Shown: positions 1 through 7,448 of the stretch, one piece after another | How the letters are laid out: the number at the start of each line of letters is the position of its first letter | Numbering within the stretch: the first letter of the stretch is position 1 | DNA from: Fidelibacterota bacterium | GTDB lineage: Bacteria > Marinisomatota > Marinisomatia > Marinisomatales > TCS55 | DNA: 23,055 nucleotides | NCBI GenBank assembly: GCA_002717765.1 | Contig: PBCB01000027.1 | Coordinates: 1-23,055 of the forward strand | Direction of reading: 5' to 3' | Translations under genes and position numbers: made by a program | Notes under the pieces: generated by a model | Told to the model about the DNA's origin: nothing | Database searches by the model: none | What the model saw: the letters and a program-made list of their open reading frames with translations, nothing else

Positions 1-191
1 CTTCCGTACATCGGTTTGCATGTAAATTGCTCATTGTTATGAATATTCAGGTTCCTATCTTTACGATGCGTAACATAAACTGACGTTTTATATCCAATCT
101 TTGGGAGTACTCGAGCAACACCAAAGGCCCATTCCGCAATGCCTCCTCCTTTGCTTGGCGGAAAATGTCCAGTTATGATTGCGACATTCAA
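1..191 (-). CDS. Glycosyltransferase N-terminus (partial, runs off left edge)
   Basis: About 63 N-terminal residues are present; the rest lies beyond position 1. The reading begins (M)NVAIITGHFPPSKGGGIAEW, followed by a VARVLPKIGY segment. This is the usual start of GT-B glycosyltransferases: a first beta strand, then a Gly-rich donor/acceptor loop with GGGxAxW. The likely start is TTG at 191-189, which overlaps the TGA stop of the upstream glycosyltransferase (188-190) by two bases. In-frame upstream sequence offers only rare ATA/ATC codons before a TAA stop. The overlap suggests translational coupling within the minus-strand glycosyltransferase operon. The acceptor and sugar cannot be told from this fragment. 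Confidence 0.7.
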   Translation of the reverse strand, partial: MNVAIITGHFPPSKGGGIAEWAFGVARVLPKIGYKTSVYVTHRKDRNLNIHNNEQFTCKPMYG

Positions 192-1312
192 TATTTTGAC
201 CTTATTGATTTAATTAAATTAGCAGATTGCTTTTTCCATGATAATGATTCAGATAATGTCAAGTTAGACTGCTGTAATTCATTATAGTATTTTTCTTCTG
301 TTAGCAATCTTTTTAGCTCAGCAACATAGCCTTGCGTATCTCCAGGCTTAATAAATCTTACACCTTGGTGATCATTAGGAATTAAATCTCTTATAGATGG
401 AAAATCAGTACACACTACGGGCATGCCAAAAGAAATATAATCGAAAAGTTTATTGGGAGCAGTTAAATATTTATTATAAAAATTATCTGGTAAGATTATA
501 AGACCAACTGAAGACCTAGTGATAATATCTGGTAGATCATTATAAAAAACCCATTTATTTAATTTCACGTTATCAATATTATTTTTAGCAATAATATTAT
601 TTACATAAGAAAGTTCATTGTCATTTCTACCTCCAACAAGAGATAATTTGTAATCAAACAAATGGTCTTTCCACAGTTTAATAATTGATTCAATACCTTT
701 TAAAGGCTGAAAACTGCCGCAATAAGCGACTTCTTGATTATTAAACTTTGATTTCTTTCCTGTTAATTTTAGCCCTGGAGGGCAAGATGAGATTGGAATA
801 TCAACATATTTTTGATATAGTTTTTTTTGAGGATTGTTTAACGTCATCATACCATCAAGATTATTCAAATATTTTTTTTCGTATCTGTTGAATTTTTTTC
901 TGTCATCGCTTCTAATATATTCATGAATATTAAAGTCCAGATAAAAATTATGTGATTGGTAATATATCTTTTTATTAGCTCTATTTTTAAGCTTAACAAG
1001 AAATGGTAAGTATCCTGGGTCTCTAGTAAATACTACATCAAAATTATTTGAAAGGATATATTTATTAGCTCGCATATAAAATATTTCATGCGCTTTAACA
1101 ATGCCAAAATTATTTTTTATTAGTTTAATATTAAAGTAATCCGAGCTACTGCTTTCCATTTTCTTTTTTTTTGCAATGGTATTTTTTGGATTTTGAATAA
1201 TTAATGTTACATCTATTTTATTCTCAGAAATACCAAAAGCTTGGAAGTATGAAAAAATAAATCCGGGACTATTTTCTGCCCATGATGATTTAGTAACATA
1301 TGCGCATTTCAT
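188..1312 (-). CDS. GT4-like glycosyltransferase
   Basis: A 374-residue GT-B fold glycosyltransferase that probably transfers a nucleotide-activated sugar during synthesis of a cell-surface glycan. The C-terminal donor-binding half is recognisable: YCGSFQPLKGIE at residues 197-208 corresponds to the GT4 'GR..KG' strand-loop, and PNKLFDYISFGMPVVCTD at 286-303 is the usual donor-site motif with K/F/Y/G/P. The N-terminal half is divergent, as is normal for acceptor-binding domains. There is no signal peptide or membrane segment, so it should act at the cytoplasmic face. The start is ATG, only 7 bp after the upstream GT9 gene, and the stop overlaps the next gene's TTG start. No good Shine-Dalgarno sequence is visible. 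The sugar and acceptor are unknown. Confidence 0.85.
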   Translation of the reverse strand: MKCAYVTKSSWAENSPGFIFSYFQAFGISENKIDVTLIIQNPKNTIAKKKKMESSSSDYFNIKLIKNNFGIVKAHEIFYMRANKYILSNNFDVVFTRDPGYLPFLVKLKNRANKKIYYQSHNFYLDFNIHEYIRSDDRKKFNRYEKKYLNNLDGMMTLNNPQKKLYQKYVDIPISSCPPGLKLTGKKSKFNNQEVAYCGSFQPLKGIESIIKLWKDHLFDYKLSLVGGRNDNELSYVNNIIAKNNIDNVKLNKWVFYNDLPDIITRSSVGLIILPDNFYNKYLTAPNKLFDYISFGMPVVCTDFPSIRDLIPNDHQGVRFIKPGDTQGYVAELKRLLTEEKYYNELQQSNLTLSESLSWKKQSANLIKSIRSKY

Positions 1313-1319
1313 TGGCTAT

Positions 1320-2366
1320 CTATTTTTCTTTCTTTATCAAAGCGTTATATGATTTTATTACCGATTCTGATTCTATATCGCGTATAAACCTAGAATTAGA
1401 AATGACTGAATCGCTAATTGTATTATATGGACTATAGCGCGCATAGTTGATTTTATCATTATTGTAGAGTCCAATAATTGGCTTATTTAATGCTGCAGCC
1501 AAATGGATCAAAGAAGTATCAATTGAAATAAGCATTTGTGCATTATTTATTATGCCAGCAGCATAGTATAGATTAGGAGACTCTAAAGGGAAATGCACTC
1601 TTTCTTTATAAAGATTTTTAATTTTTACTGCATCGCTAGATTCTTTTTTCGAAGCAAATAATGCAATATGCATTTCGTGGTCATTGTCTAGTATATATGA
1701 GATAATTTTTTTCCACTTTTCAAAAGGGAGCCTTCTTGTTTGGTGGCCCGCACTAATATTAATGGCGATATATTTTTTTTCTGATATTGAAGACGGAAAA
1801 TTATAAAAATAGTCAGGCAACCAATTCTCTACTGGGGTTTTTAATCCATATTGAAAAAGTAATTCACAATACTTCTCGGTGATATGCCTATCATCTTTAT
1901 TTGGTAAGTGGTAATTATATATAGGATTGTTATATATGTCTTCTAAACATACCTTCACATCTGCATTGATTACATTGGTCAAATGGTGAAATGTAGATGA
2001 AGGGCCACTCTTTGGGTTATATAAAATCTGGTATTTTTGCGATCTAATCAACTTGGCAAAACGAAAATTGAAAGGTCTATAGCTGATACAGTTTCTAATA
2101 AACGGAATTCCTTCAAATACTTTTTTATTATAGCTAGTACAGCACAAATCAATTGTTGCATCAGGAAACCGTTTATGGAAAGCATTTATGAATGGTAACA
2201 AAAGAATAGCATCACCCAATTTTTCTTGAGCTAAAATAATTATACTGTTTATTGATTCGGGCAATTCCTTAGAGCTGGCATGTTTGTAAAATTTATTTAA
2301 TATGCCAACAATGAACCTTCGATGAAGTTTGTGATTGGATTGTTGTGATAAAGAATTATTTGTCAT
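1320..2366 (-). CDS. GT9 family glycosyltransferase (heptosyltransferase-like)
   Basis: A 348-residue protein of the ADP-heptose:LPS heptosyltransferase family (GT9). Family marks are the N-terminal LAQEKLGDAILLLPFINAF region (45-63) with the conserved LGD (50-52), SAGHQTRRLPFEKW (205-218), which matches the central nucleotide-binding strand, and SIDTSLIHLAAALNKPIIGL (281-300), the 'DTg.mHlAaAl..P.v.Lf' signature of the C-terminal domain. The usual Gly of the DTG position is Ser. GT9 enzymes usually extend LPS core, but this family is also used in other surface glycans, so the substrate is not certain. The gene sits 14 bp downstream of a GT4 gene and 7 bp upstream of another, in the same operon. 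It is cytoplasmic and has no membrane segment. Confidence 0.87.
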   Translation of the reverse strand: MTNNSLSQQSNHKLHRRFIVGILNKFYKHASSKELPESINSIIILAQEKLGDAILLLPFINAFHKRFPDATIDLCCTSYNKKVFEGIPFIRNCISYRPFNFRFAKLIRSQKYQILYNPKSGPSSTFHHLTNVINADVKVCLEDIYNNPIYNYHLPNKDDRHITEKYCELLFQYGLKTPVENWLPDYFYNFPSSISEKKYIAINISAGHQTRRLPFEKWKKIISYILDNDHEMHIALFASKKESSDAVKIKNLYKERVHFPLESPNLYYAAGIINNAQMLISIDTSLIHLAAALNKPIIGLYNNDKINYARYSPYNTISDSVISNSRFIRDIESESVIKSYNALIKKEK

Positions 2367-2380
2367 AAAAATGGAAAATT

Positions 2381-3454
2381 CTAATCAACAAAACTATGAA
2401 GATAAGTTTCCAGCTTATTAGTCATATTTTCCATTGAAAATGATTTTTTCAATTTATTATAACCCTTATCTCCCATGTCTTTATAGTTCCTATTATTTTC
2501 AACATAATCCACTAGAGTTGAAAATATTTGATCTGAATCTGGTTCACAAATCAATCCATTAATTCCATGATCAATAACTTCAGATATACCTCCGGCATTA
2601 GTTGCAATTACTGGTCTCTTTGACATCCATGCCTCAAATAAAGTATTAGGTATACCTTCAGATCTTGAAGGTATAATAACTAGATCGGCTCTACTAAAAA
2701 AAGTTATAATATCATTTTTTTCACCAACGAGCTTGCAGCAATGCTGAAGACCGTATTTATTAATAAGATTATTTAGTTCATTTAACTTAGGCCCTTGTCC
2801 AGCGATCTCAACCTTATAATCAATGCCAAGCTTTTCTACTTCACTTAAGCTGTTTATTAATAAATCATAACCTTTGTGAATAGTAAGTCTTCCTGCGCTT
2901 CTAATTAACAAGCTAGTGTCTTTTTTTATTTCAAGAGTATTAATTGGTTTTTCTATACTGTATCCATTGTATATACAGGCTATTTTATCTGAATCAAAAT
3001 TATTATTAATAAAATCATATGATAGTAATTCATTTTTTAAAGCTAGTGCGTTTACAATGATTCCATCTACTTGATTCGAAATTATATATCTTTGTATGAA
3101 ATCTCTTTTAAGGATAGGCCTAGATATTCCTAACCTCATTACATGAATAATATTTGCCCTATTTTTAATTTGTGCACCCAATACATAATCTTTCCGTTTC
3201 GTTGAAAGCATAATATCTATATTATTTTCTTTAATTATTTTCCTGATGACTGATTTTGTTTTGATACTTAGTTCATTAGTGTAAGGAGCTTCTATTATAT
3301 TGATTGAGGGATGCAGATTGTTCCAATGAGATACATTAGATCGAACAACTAAAAAAATAAAATGCCCATTTTCAGCAAGACAATTCATTGCGGTACTTAG
3401 CCAGCGTTCATTTCCGCCCCATTTCTTTGATGAGTTAAGCGCAACTAGATTCAT
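2381..3454 (-). CDS. GT4 family glycosyltransferase
   Basis: A 357-residue GT4 enzyme with every key site of the family. The N-terminal loop is KKWGGNERW (10-18, GGxE type). The donor-binding residues R189 and K194 lie in SAGRLTIHKGYDLLI, and the E-x7-E motif is in SEGIPNTLFEAW (265-276, E266 and E274), followed by PVIATNAGGISEVI. These residues bind the nucleotide-sugar phosphate and ribose in retaining GT4 enzymes, so it is probably active. It belongs to the minus-strand glycosyltransferase operon, with a 64-bp gap upstream and 14 bp downstream. The N-terminal GGNE resembles many lipopolysaccharide and exopolysaccharide sugar transferases. The acceptor cannot be predicted. Confidence 0.9.
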   Translation of the reverse strand: MNLVALNSSKKWGGNERWLSTAMNCLAENGHFIFLVVRSNVSHWNNLHPSINIIEAPYTNELSIKTKSVIRKIIKENNIDIMLSTKRKDYVLGAQIKNRANIIHVMRLGISRPILKRDFIQRYIISNQVDGIIVNALALKNELLSYDFINNNFDSDKIACIYNGYSIEKPINTLEIKKDTSLLIRSAGRLTIHKGYDLLINSLSEVEKLGIDYKVEIAGQGPKLNELNNLINKYGLQHCCKLVGEKNDIITFFSRADLVIIPSRSEGIPNTLFEAWMSKRPVIATNAGGISEVIDHGINGLICEPDSDQIFSTLVDYVENNRNYKDMGDKGYNKLKKSFSMENMTNKLETYLHSFVD

Positions 3455-3518
3455 AAATGATAAGCTTTATGACTTGATTTTTTCATGAGTTAATAATCCA
3501 ATCAATTATAGGTAGAAT

Positions 3519-4556
3519 CTAAAATAATTTCTGGAACGTTTCTTCCCATAATCTGCTTGATAATTTATCAATGCCTTTATAGGTTTTTGAATTAATCCAC
3601 TTCGCAACAGCTTTCGCTGTGTCAGGATAATTAACTGATTTAATCGATGGCTCGCTAATCCATTCCTTTACAATATCTTGATCAAGCTTATCCATGACCG
3701 ATCCCCATTTTAATTGATTAATAGCAGCTGCATTCGATAATTGTTCCATTTGACCAATAAGCGGCTTCATTAGAATTTTTTTTCCTAACTGCAGTGCTTC
3801 GCTAGGAAGCTCAAACCCAGCATTACATATTACCTTTTCTGAAGTCAATAAATCTGAATTAAAGCTAGATCTTGAAAATGGATTCAAATGGATATTTTTA
3901 TATGATCTTGATTTATCAATTTTGCAATAAATATGAAACTGGTAATCATTAAATGGCTCTACTAATTGTAAGATATCATCTAATTCTTCAAAAGGTAAAT
4001 AGACTAAGATCTTTCCTGGAATACTTTGATTATCATTATTATCTAAAGGTGGGAGAATTGGTGGAACTATTGCCTGATTAAAATGATGCCAGTGCACACC
4101 AAGATTTATTTTTGCTGGAGCAAAATTTTTCATGATAAATTTCGTAATAATATTCTCGCCGGCTATTGGAATATCATAATAAAATGCATATTGATGACCT
4201 ATGCCTATGGATTGAACTTTTTTTATTTTTGCAGCCCATGCAGATACAGGTTCAAAGTCAGTTATAACTAGGTCAACATCTTCTAGATTTAGCTTACGCA
4301 CATCATTTAAATATTTAAATAGATGTAAGCTTTTAAATGATTGAAGATAATTGATTCTACCGTTTGATGTCTCAAATGATAACCCTTCAACTATTTCATA
4401 CGGCTCTATTTGTTCTAATCCAAAAATTTTATCCTTTTTACGACCGCTAATTATGACCCTTACATTATTTCCTAAGGATCTCAATTTTGGAATTAAGGCC
4501 AAACCTCTAGTTAGGTGTCCATTTCCTGTTCCCTGAATTCCGTAAACTATGTTCAT
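3519..4556 (-). CDS. MJ1255/VC2487-type glycosyltransferase (GT28-like)
   Basis: A 345-residue protein resembling the MJ1255/VC2487 family of MurG-like (GT28-related) glycosyltransferases. The N-terminus IQGTGNGHLTRGLAL (7-21) is the hallmark 'G.G.GH.tR' loop. The C-terminal NAGFELPSEALQLGKK (245-260), followed by P265 and an E271-Q272 pair, matches the nucleotide-sugar-binding 'aG..t..Eal..gkp...P...q.EQ..NA' motif of GT28 enzymes. This family typically glycosylates lipid acceptors, which would suit a surface glycolipid pathway; that is inference from family and neighbours. ATG start. A TATAAT box ends only six bases before it, so a leaderless transcript is possible as well as read-through from the transport genes 48 bp upstream. 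Confidence 0.8.
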   Translation of the reverse strand: MNIVYGIQGTGNGHLTRGLALIPKLRSLGNNVRVIISGRKKDKIFGLEQIEPYEIVEGLSFETSNGRINYLQSFKSLHLFKYLNDVRKLNLEDVDLVITDFEPVSAWAAKIKKVQSIGIGHQYAFYYDIPIAGENIITKFIMKNFAPAKINLGVHWHHFNQAIVPPILPPLDNNDNQSIPGKILVYLPFEELDDILQLVEPFNDYQFHIYCKIDKSRSYKNIHLNPFSRSSFNSDLLTSEKVICNAGFELPSEALQLGKKILMKPLIGQMEQLSNAAAINQLKWGSVMDKLDQDIVKEWISEPSIKSVNYPDTAKAVAKWINSKTYKGIDKLSSRLWEETFQKLF

Positions 4557-4561
4557 AAATT

Positions 4562-4568
4562 AATTATA
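4562..4568 (-). promoter_or_regulatory. Candidate -10 box giving a leaderless transcript
   Basis: On the minus strand TATAAT occupies 4568-4563 and is followed by six bases and then the ATG of the MJ1255-like gene. That is the spacing seen for leaderless bacterial mRNAs. No convincing -35 box is found 17 bp upstream (the sequence there reads CATAAT). The region is AT-rich, so chance is a real possibility. Confidence 0.25.
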
Positions 4569-4604
4569 GCGGCAAAATCAATAAAATTATGCTGATTCCT
4601 TAGA

Positions 4605-5381
4605 TTAAAATCTCTTTAAATATTTCTCAGTAAATATATTATCTTTAAGCCCTTGATCGTAGCTAACCTTTAGTACTTCCATTTCAGTAGAATTTCCATT
4701 TAACAAATTTTTCATAATTTTTTTAGTTGGTGTCCAATATTGATTATTTTTTACGTAATCAAGTTTTTCCAATATCTTTATTTTTTCATTATCGCTATTA
4801 TAAAATTCAACTTTTCTTATTAGATAATGATTCTTATCAATCCAAAAGATTCTAGATTGATAATTTGACCCATCATTAGGAGTGGCCTTAACAACATAGC
4901 ATTCGTTTCCTGAAAAAGAGCCCTGAGCAATTAATTCATAAGAGTCTAATTCTATATCTCTTTCTATAAAATCACCATAAGTAAACTCACTTCCTTGAAA
5001 ATTTCTAGATTTATCCGAAGGGCGAATTCGTTTTACTTTTCGTAATTTTGGTATGTATAACCATTGATCGTCATTTTTTTCTCCAATCCGATCCCAATTT
5101 AATAAACTAGACCCTTTTACTTCCTTCGGTTCAATAAATCGTAATAAAAGCTTGGATTTAAATTTTCCATCCTGATATCTTTTTTCTATTTGCTTCATTA
5201 GCCTAAAGTGGCTTTTTCTTTTATTTTTTTTACTATTTGATATAAGGGTCATTTTGAAATCCATTTCAATATCAACTGGCTTCAATTGCTGATCCATTTT
5301 AAGGATAATGGATTGACCTGATGGTTGTGCATATATAAATGATAAATATGTAAAAAAGGCAGCTAGGGATATTCTAGTCAT
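4605..5381 (-). CDS. Outer membrane lipoprotein-sorting (LolA-like) protein
   Basis: A 258-residue exported protein of the LolA-like 'outer membrane lipoprotein-sorting' family. The signal peptide is MTRISLAAFFTYLSFIYA, with a likely cut before Gln19. The family core follows: LLRFIEPKEVKGSSLLNW (about 80-97), WLYIPKLRKVKRIR (about 108-121) and GSEFTYGDFIERD (about 130-142). These form the half-barrel that carries lipid or lipoprotein cargo through the periplasm. It is the last gene of the envelope set MMPL transporter, LolA-like, outer-membrane barrel, LolA-like, and lies 16 bp after the barrel gene. It is a paralogue of the 249-residue protein at 6699-7448. The likely role is shuttling of cargo released by the MMPL transporter to the outer membrane. 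The cargo is unknown. Confidence 0.85.
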   Translation of the reverse strand: MTRISLAAFFTYLSFIYAQPSGQSIILKMDQQLKPVDIEMDFKMTLISNSKKNKRKSHFRLMKQIEKRYQDGKFKSKLLLRFIEPKEVKGSSLLNWDRIGEKNDDQWLYIPKLRKVKRIRPSDKSRNFQGSEFTYGDFIERDIELDSYELIAQGSFSGNECYVVKATPNDGSNYQSRIFWIDKNHYLIRKVEFYNSDNEKIKILEKLDYVKNNQYWTPTKKIMKNLLNGNSTEMEVLKVSYDQGLKDNIFTEKYLKRF

Positions 5382-5397
5382 ATTAGAATATAAGAAA

Positions 5398-6684
5398 TCA
5401 AAAATTATACAGTATACCCATTCTTACATGATTAAAGTCTTGCATTAAAGTAAATGGATTTTCCGGACTATCACTTCCATTAAACTGGGTAGTGCCTAAT
5501 TCAAATTTCCAGTTAAGCCAAGGAGAGTAGCCTAGCGCTATGCTCAACATTAATCCTGATTCGTTTAAATTAATCATCGATGATCCTGTTAATTCTAGTT
5601 GATCATCCATCATAACACCACTTGAGCTGATTAAGATTGCCTGATTGGTAAACATTGCAAATGGAGTACCCATCCCAGGATTAAATGGCAATACTGGGAA
5701 TTCGATATTAGCAGAAGGAGATTTAGGCATGAACCATTTATTTTTCTCATCAAAAGTGTTACTTCCAATAAATTGCCCAGATACCATAATATCTGTTGCC
5801 GTGGTATATTCAAGCTGTATGACATATTGAGAATAAATTACATCTTGAATGATTTCTAAATAACCGTCGGAATTAGGTGGCCTATCAATAGAAGCGCTTT
5901 GAGTGTTGTATAGCGCTCCTTCTGCTCTAATGGTAAAATCTCCTAAAAATGTCACAAAGTCCGAACCTAAAACCGTTGTTTTCCTATATCCTAAATCAAA
6001 ATTGCGAACCATATTAGATGTTATTGGTAAATATGCAGATTGCACACTAGGCATACGGTCTGAGCCTTTAAAATACGAAAGGCTTATGTCGCCGCCGGCA
6101 AGAGAAGTTTGAAAACGAACCCCAAGCTCTAGTTCGTTTTTAACAGGGTATTTAATCAATGGTTTTTTATCTAAGGCTAATGGAAAATCTTTTTCTCCAT
6201 AAGGGATTCTATTTGGGGTAAAATAGGGACTCACAATTAATTCAACTTGATAATTTTCTCTATAAACTGTTGAAGCCAAAGATAATTTACCAATTTTTTT
6301 TCCAGTCCCAGCCTTGAACATGTAATAATAATCATATGGGTTTAGATTATCGGTTGGATTAATTGCATCTGCAGCGCCCCATGAATGGATTTGTTTGCCA
6401 ATTTTAACCTCTCCCCAATTAGGATAAAATGCAAGATACGCTTCTCTTAGTTCAATAGAATGCTCGCGCGTGCTATATCTTTGCTCTACTCCTGTCACTG
6501 TTTTAAAATCAAATGATTCAAATGAAAAGCCAAAATCAAGCGATAGTAAACGAAAGGGTAGATTAATCTGAGATTGATCTGCAGTTCGAGTCATTACATA
6601 AGGATTCAACTCTCCAGATATATTCATCTGTGCATGGGCTGTGCAAATTAATAATAAGGTAAATATTATTTTATGTAATAACAT
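5398..6684 (-). CDS. Outer-membrane beta-barrel protein
   Basis: A 428-residue exported protein with signal peptide MLLHKIIFTLLLICTAHA, probably cut before Gln. The mature part is rich in alternating hydrophobic/polar strands (for example LSLDFGFSFESFDFKTVTGV, followed by a YLAFYPNWGEVKIGKQ segment) and ends in Phe, as BAM-inserted barrels usually do. The segment GKQIHSWGAADAINPTDNLN, at about 96-115, resembles a motif of DUF1302-type barrels that are often found beside MMPL transporters. The gene is sandwiched between two LolA-like genes, 14-16 bp from each, which makes it the probable outer-membrane end of the same transport route. No family can be named with certainty; alternatives are a porin or a lipid-accepting barrel. 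Confidence 0.75.
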   Translation of the reverse strand: MLLHKIIFTLLLICTAHAQMNISGELNPYVMTRTADQSQINLPFRLLSLDFGFSFESFDFKTVTGVEQRYSTREHSIELREAYLAFYPNWGEVKIGKQIHSWGAADAINPTDNLNPYDYYYMFKAGTGKKIGKLSLASTVYRENYQVELIVSPYFTPNRIPYGEKDFPLALDKKPLIKYPVKNELELGVRFQTSLAGGDISLSYFKGSDRMPSVQSAYLPITSNMVRNFDLGYRKTTVLGSDFVTFLGDFTIRAEGALYNTQSASIDRPPNSDGYLEIIQDVIYSQYVIQLEYTTATDIMVSGQFIGSNTFDEKNKWFMPKSPSANIEFPVLPFNPGMGTPFAMFTNQAILISSSGVMMDDQLELTGSSMINLNESGLMLSIALGYSPWLNWKFELGTTQFNGSDSPENPFTLMQDFNHVRMGILYNF

Positions 6685-6698
6685 CTATAGAGATAGAA

Positions 6699-7448
6699 TT
6701 ATCTTGGAAGTCGCTTTAGATTTTTCTCCTGAAAAAGGGAAGGCTTTACCCCTATATCAACCTCAACTTTATCAAAAGTCACATTGGTGGTATGTTCCTT
6801 TTGAACATTTTCAACAAAGATTTCACTCATCACATAGTAGTCTTTAACTTTTTTATGTGAGAACTTTTTTCTTTTAATTAGCTCTCCTCTTTTATCAAAT
6901 GATTCCTCTTTGACTGCATTTAATGTAGACTTATTTATCCATGATTTATGTTTTAAATATGATGATTCAGCTTCAGAACTTGGTATTACTTCAATCACAT
7001 AACAATCTATGCCATCAATTACTTCATCTTCTTTTCGTTCATAGTCATGTTTATCAAGATCGCGACTAGTTAGGTCTTCATAGCTTAAGTCTGATGCCAT
7101 AAATGAATCGCCTTTTCGCTTAGATGAGATTCTACGGATTTTTTTAAAATCTGGAAGCCACATACGCATTTCGTCATCGCGATCAGAATACTCTACCTTC
7201 AAAAAAGCAACACCCTTATCATCTTTAGGTTCTAAAAACCAAGTGATTTGTTTTTCATTTCCATCAACAGATTTGGAGATCATCTTATTTGTACGGCTTT
7301 TGCCTTTGGCATTTGTTAAAACCATCGTCGTTTCATTGCTCATATCTTTTGGTGTAGGAAGTTGATCAATCATGATTGCAATCTCTCTACCAGTTTGACT
7401 AAAGCCTGTAGCTATAAAAACTACCAATAATAGAAGTGATTGTTTCAT
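6699..7448 (-). CDS. Outer membrane lipoprotein-sorting (LolA-like) protein, second copy
   Basis: A 249-residue LolA-like periplasmic carrier with signal peptide MKQSLLLLVVFIATGFS, probably cut before Gln18. The core includes TWFLEPKDDKGVAFLKVEYS (about 69-88), MRMWLPDFKKIRRISSKRK (about 94-112) and a SDLSYEDLTSRDLDKHDYE stretch. This is the same order of motifs as in the copy at 4605-5381 (EPK..KG, WLP/YIP..KK/RKV.RI, YGD/YED). Its ATG overlaps the stop of the MMPL transporter by four bases (7445-7448), so the two are translationally coupled and probably work as a pair. The likely role is accepting lipid or lipoprotein cargo from the transporter. It is 14 bp upstream of the outer-membrane barrel gene. 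Confidence 0.87.
   Translation of the reverse strand: MKQSLLLLVVFIATGFSQTGREIAIMIDQLPTPKDMSNETTMVLTNAKGKSRTNKMISKSVDGNEKQITWFLEPKDDKGVAFLKVEYSDRDDEMRMWLPDFKKIRRISSKRKGDSFMASDLSYEDLTSRDLDKHDYERKEDEVIDGIDCYVIEVIPSSEAESSYLKHKSWINKSTLNAVKEESFDKRGELIKRKKFSHKKVKDYYVMSEIFVENVQKEHTTNVTFDKVEVDIGVKPSLFQEKNLKRLPR

Noticed and set aside
188..4556. The glycosyltransferase region as a horizontally acquired island.
   Set aside because: It seems more AT-rich than the glycolytic operon, but I did not count composition, and there are no integrase, tRNA, repeat or transposase marks at its edges.
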